A stretch of 64,000 nucleotides of DNA from Effrenium voratum (lineage: Eukaryota > Sar > Dinophyceae > Suessiales > Symbiodiniaceae): NCBI GenBank assembly GCA_963377175.1, contig CAUJNA010003296.1, forward strand, positions 123,501 to 187,500, in the 5' to 3' direction. The translations under genes and the position numbers were made by a program. Under the pieces are notes generated by a model. It was not told where the DNA came from. It saw nothing but the letters and a program-made list of their open reading frames with translations, and searched no databases. The first letter of the stretch is position 1, and every line of letters starts with the position of its first letter. Positions 60,711-64,000 of the stretch are shown here, piece after piece.

Positions 60711-63700
60711 GCGGTCGAGCGCTCGGCGAGCCCGAGCTCTCCGCTCGACTTCGCGGCTGGCAAACCTGCTGCTGTGTGTGTGTGTTTACATCCCCCCATT
60801 CCAGAAAAATGCAGAGAGGGGGGGACCTAGGTACCCGGTGCATGTTTGTTTTATGCATTTTGAAGCGTGCATCTTTGCAGGCGATGCCCGGACACTTTTG
60901 TTTTGACCAATCAATGAACATATGTTCGGTGGTTCTTTCTAAACCTCTCTGTTCGGCCTTTATTCAGGACGCAGGGTTGTTTGGGCAACCCTGGTTCATG
61001 CATGGTTTGAGTCTTGAGCAACGCGGATGCTGGTTAAACAATGCTCTTTTGTTTTTGTCTGTGCTTCACACAGACAGCAGACACGTGGTTGGCCGGTTCC
61101 CCATTCCACTTTTGGCTTCAAACATCACCTTTTTGGCCCAAAGGTGAGTTTCCCCGGTTGTGATGCCGGGGGGGGGGAAACAAGAACCCTGCAATTTGGA
61201 ATGCCCCTAGCTTCAAATTTTCCCAAGAGGGAGGCAGCAGGAAAGGGTGTCGTGTTTGCTCTCCAGGGCTGGTCCATGGTTTTTAGCTCGACTATTTGGC
61301 TGGATCAACGGGGGAAAGGATGTTTTTGTTTTTTCAAATAACTGTTTGGGCTATGCTCGGGAAATGATCAACTTTGGACAACCTTCAGCCTGTTGGGGGA
61401 AGATCATGGCTTTCTTGTTGCCCGACTCGCCCACACAAAGTTGAACACTGTTGGCGCGGGCTGTTTGCCACCAGCTGCCAACCATGGCAGATGTGAGCTG
61501 CAAGTTCAGTTCAGCTCAGGGGTGGCTGTGCGGGGGTACAGCCGGGACGCGGGACGCCGGGGTTGCTCCCAAGCCAGGGCGCGACAAAGGAACACCTGGA
61601 GGGTAGCGTTTTCGGCTTGGAAAACAAAAAAGCAAAAAGGCAACCCTTGGTTTGAGTGGTCACCTTGGGAGCAACCACGGAGCTTGCCGGGCAAGTGGGC
61701 CGATCCTTTTCCGGAAGGGTTGCAGGAATCAGGTCAGATGGGAACCCCCACTTCTGAGGCTGTCGGAAACCGGCATAATTAATCCCTAAGCGAAGCCAAA
61801 TCATTGCAGCCAGCGGTTTCCGTGGTATCAGGAGTCGTGTTCCCCCACAGCCCGGGTTGTGAAGGGCGTCCAAGGGGCAGGAAAATCGGAGCCCGTGCAG
61901 CTCGCGGAGGATTCGTTGCGCCGCCAACCGAAAAGATGGGCCCAGTGAACTTGCGGGTGCCCCCCCAATTCGGGACTGCTCGCGAGGTTGCACTTTTGCG
62001 GGCTTGCAATTGTTTGAGCCAAGGTGAGGTTTCCTTTTGGTTTCTGTCATTGATTTGAAGCGACGGAGTCAGCTTTCGATTTCCAGAATGCACAAGGATG
62101 ATTGTCGGTGTTTCTGGACCCTAGAAGCTCTTGCGTGGCAAAAACAAATCATGGTGGAAGCCTCAAGCGAACAGGCAGCCGATCTTCGGGAAGGTGTTGG
62201 CCACCATGTTTATGAGATCCTCTTTGTTTCCAGCAAAGACAAAGGCTCCCCATAATGTTGACTTCAGACTAGTCCGGAGGACCACGCGTTTAATCAGGGG
62301 TGCTCCTCTCAGTGAGAAAATGTCATCTTTTGTGGGGGGTTCCTCTGACTAGTAGTGTCCTTCAGGTTAATCCGAAGTTAGCATCACATGAGTGTGGGTC
62401 AAAATGAAACCACCAGAGAAACCGCAGGTTTTAGTCAACTTTTCCATTTGCCAGCATTTTGGGTACCTATTATTGACCCACAGCCATGTTTCCACAGGCT
62501 CTCGTCACGCATTCGCGCATCGAGCGGTGGCTGTTTAGCGGCTTCGCGGGTGCGGGAAGCTCGCGACATGGCGGACTTTAAGGAGGAGGGTTCGGGCGTG
62601 CTCTGCGGACGGGGCGTGTCTCAAAATGGGAAATGACCCCCCCCCAACAAAAAGTTCTTTTGGCTTCCCTTTGAAACCAGATGAAATTGTGGCACAGATT
62701 TCCTCACCCATCCCTTCTTCCAAACTCAACTTTTGGGCTTTGGACTCCGACGGCGAAGGGATCTCCACGCGGATCGTTGTGTTTTTGGATGAGACCCAGT
62801 TCCAGAAAGCCACCCCTAAAACGGGCGGTTTGGATTGATGGCGCGGACTTGGCGATTTGATCCCTACTTTTTATTGAGGGATGAGAGGCTCCGCCCAAAG
62901 GAACACGTGGGGGTTCACTTTTTGGCAGGGAATTGATGGGGATTCCTTTGATTCCTCTGGTCCTGAGGATGAATCAGGACGTGTTGCCCATTCCGAACCC
63001 CGTTTCTCCAATGATTCCGAGACGTAAGGCGAGCCATGGGACCCTTGGTGATCCTTAACAGCTCACCAGTCAACAGATGACAATGGCTCCCCTTGCCGTG
63101 GCTTTGAACCAGCATGCGAGCAACTGCGAAATTGCAGGTAGTTTGAGGAAGGCATGACGGGCCCCTTTGTTTTACAAAGACACGTGTTCCCACCCAATTT
63201 TCCCATGCCGTCTTGGGGAAGCACGCACTTTTGTCCGCAGGTCGTATGCCGCTAGGCAAACATGTCCATATGGGTTGTCTGAAATTGTGAACCCTTGCAT
63301 CATAGGACAATGACTATGCTGTTAGTAACCCAAGAATTAAATATACTACTCGGTGGTGAGCAGGTGTAGTCATGAGTTCAAGGGTACCAAAAGAATGGCC
63401 CCAGACTTCAGCCGCTGGATCTTTGGCGTGGCGTCGCCGCACGGGGGTTGGGGCAGGGAGATTGGCATTGCGGGCAATGCGGCGATCACCAGCCCGGGGC
63501 CTCAGGGCCTCATTGGGAATAGCTTGATAGCTCTTGCTCGGGAAGGGTTGATAGTTCGCTGCAGGGAGCCAAGAGGGAGTTTGGAATGAGTTTAGGGATC
63601 AAAGGAAACCACCAGTTGGACGGAAGGGGGTTCAGCAACTTGCTGGTTCTCAGGGAATGCTTGGAATGACCCCAAACTGAACCGTCCAACTGGTGGCTTC

Positions 63701-64000
63701 CGTGGCGTCTGAGTCCTTGAGAGGGGTCCCTTGGGGCGGGGTTTTCTTGCAAAAAGCGGTCGTACCCAACGAATCTAAGAGCACTTGCTCTTTTCAGGTC
63801 CCTTTCAAGTCGACTGCTCCCGGAACCTGCAAAACGTCAACCTGTTTTTTTTTACCAACAGCTGAAAGCTTTGGGGTCTCAGCCCAGATAGGCTCCGGGG
63901 TGGTCCGGGGCGGTCCTGATGTAAGGTTCCACGAGGGTTCCACCAGGGTTTCACGAGGTTCTGCAAGGACTGCGGGGTGGGGCGAGCACTAAAAAGAGCC
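60711..64000. other. Downstream region, two exon-like pieces only
   Basis: At 62499 an AG|G start opens ALVTHSRIERWLFSGFA. At about 63381 a frame reads GTKRMAPDFSRWIFGVASPH. Both are GC-rich and exon-like and might belong to the next plus-strand gene, but phases cannot be fixed. The rest is intron-like sequence with further copies of the dispersed TTTTGGTTTCCCTTT motif (for example 60583 and 62657). Confidence 0.3.

Overview
The window looks like nuclear DNA of a dinoflagellate (a Symbiodinium/Polarella-type genome; the species cannot be told). Coding sequence comes in very short GC-rich exons set in long introns. Introns start mostly with GC, rarely GT or GA, and end in AG followed by an exonic G. 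A LINE-type retrotransposon carrying a DNA cytosine methyltransferase is present, and simple-sequence arrays are abundant. No rRNA, tRNA or CRISPR was seen.

Layout. (1) 446-1818, probably continuing at 11214-12269: the 3' half of an EamA/SLC35G-like transporter gene. Between its exons lie two large G-rich arrays (1826-2266 and 8148-8431) that bracket an AT-rich, virus-like island (about 2267-8100). The island holds a tail-fibre-like gene with an S74-type chaperone end, an A32/FtsK-like packaging ATPase, a truncated cytosine-5 methyltransferase, a zinc-finger protein and several small genes. At least three are frameshifted or truncated, so it reads as a decaying endogenous virus related to polinton-like viruses, virophages or giant viruses. 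A broken GC-rich gene that may be a tyrosine recombinase follows at 8440-9661. (2) 13101-16424: exon-like pieces of an unrecognised gene, with a convincing terminal exon. (3) 16425-19767: intergenic, repeats only. (4) 19768-60710: one complete gene, assembled here from 27 exons, for a 470-residue POC1-like centriolar protein: seven WD40 repeats, a Pro/Ala-rich linker and a C-terminal coiled coil. Every exon phase agrees and all 26 acceptors are AG|G. Of the donors 21 are GC, 3 GT and 2 GA. Exons fill about 3.5% of the 41 kb. (5) 60711-64000: no firm gene, two exon-like pieces.

The POC1 introns hold most of the repeats. Intron 15 (11.9 kb) carries the DNMT-LINE: a methyltransferase ORF, a second ORF with membrane segments and a coiled coil, an endonuclease-RT-RNase H ORF, and a (GTCAAA)n tail. 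Its ORFs are broken by several frameshifts. Intron 22 carries a second, different methyltransferase fragment. Intron 12 carries a 160-180 bp minisatellite followed by a 1.35 kb GT-derived array. Several families of foldback elements (MITE-like) recur across the window.

Three unrelated cytosine methyltransferase sequences (viral island, LINE, intron 22 fragment) therefore lie within 50 kb. All splice models come from reading frame, phase and family knowledge only; no alignment or transcript was available.
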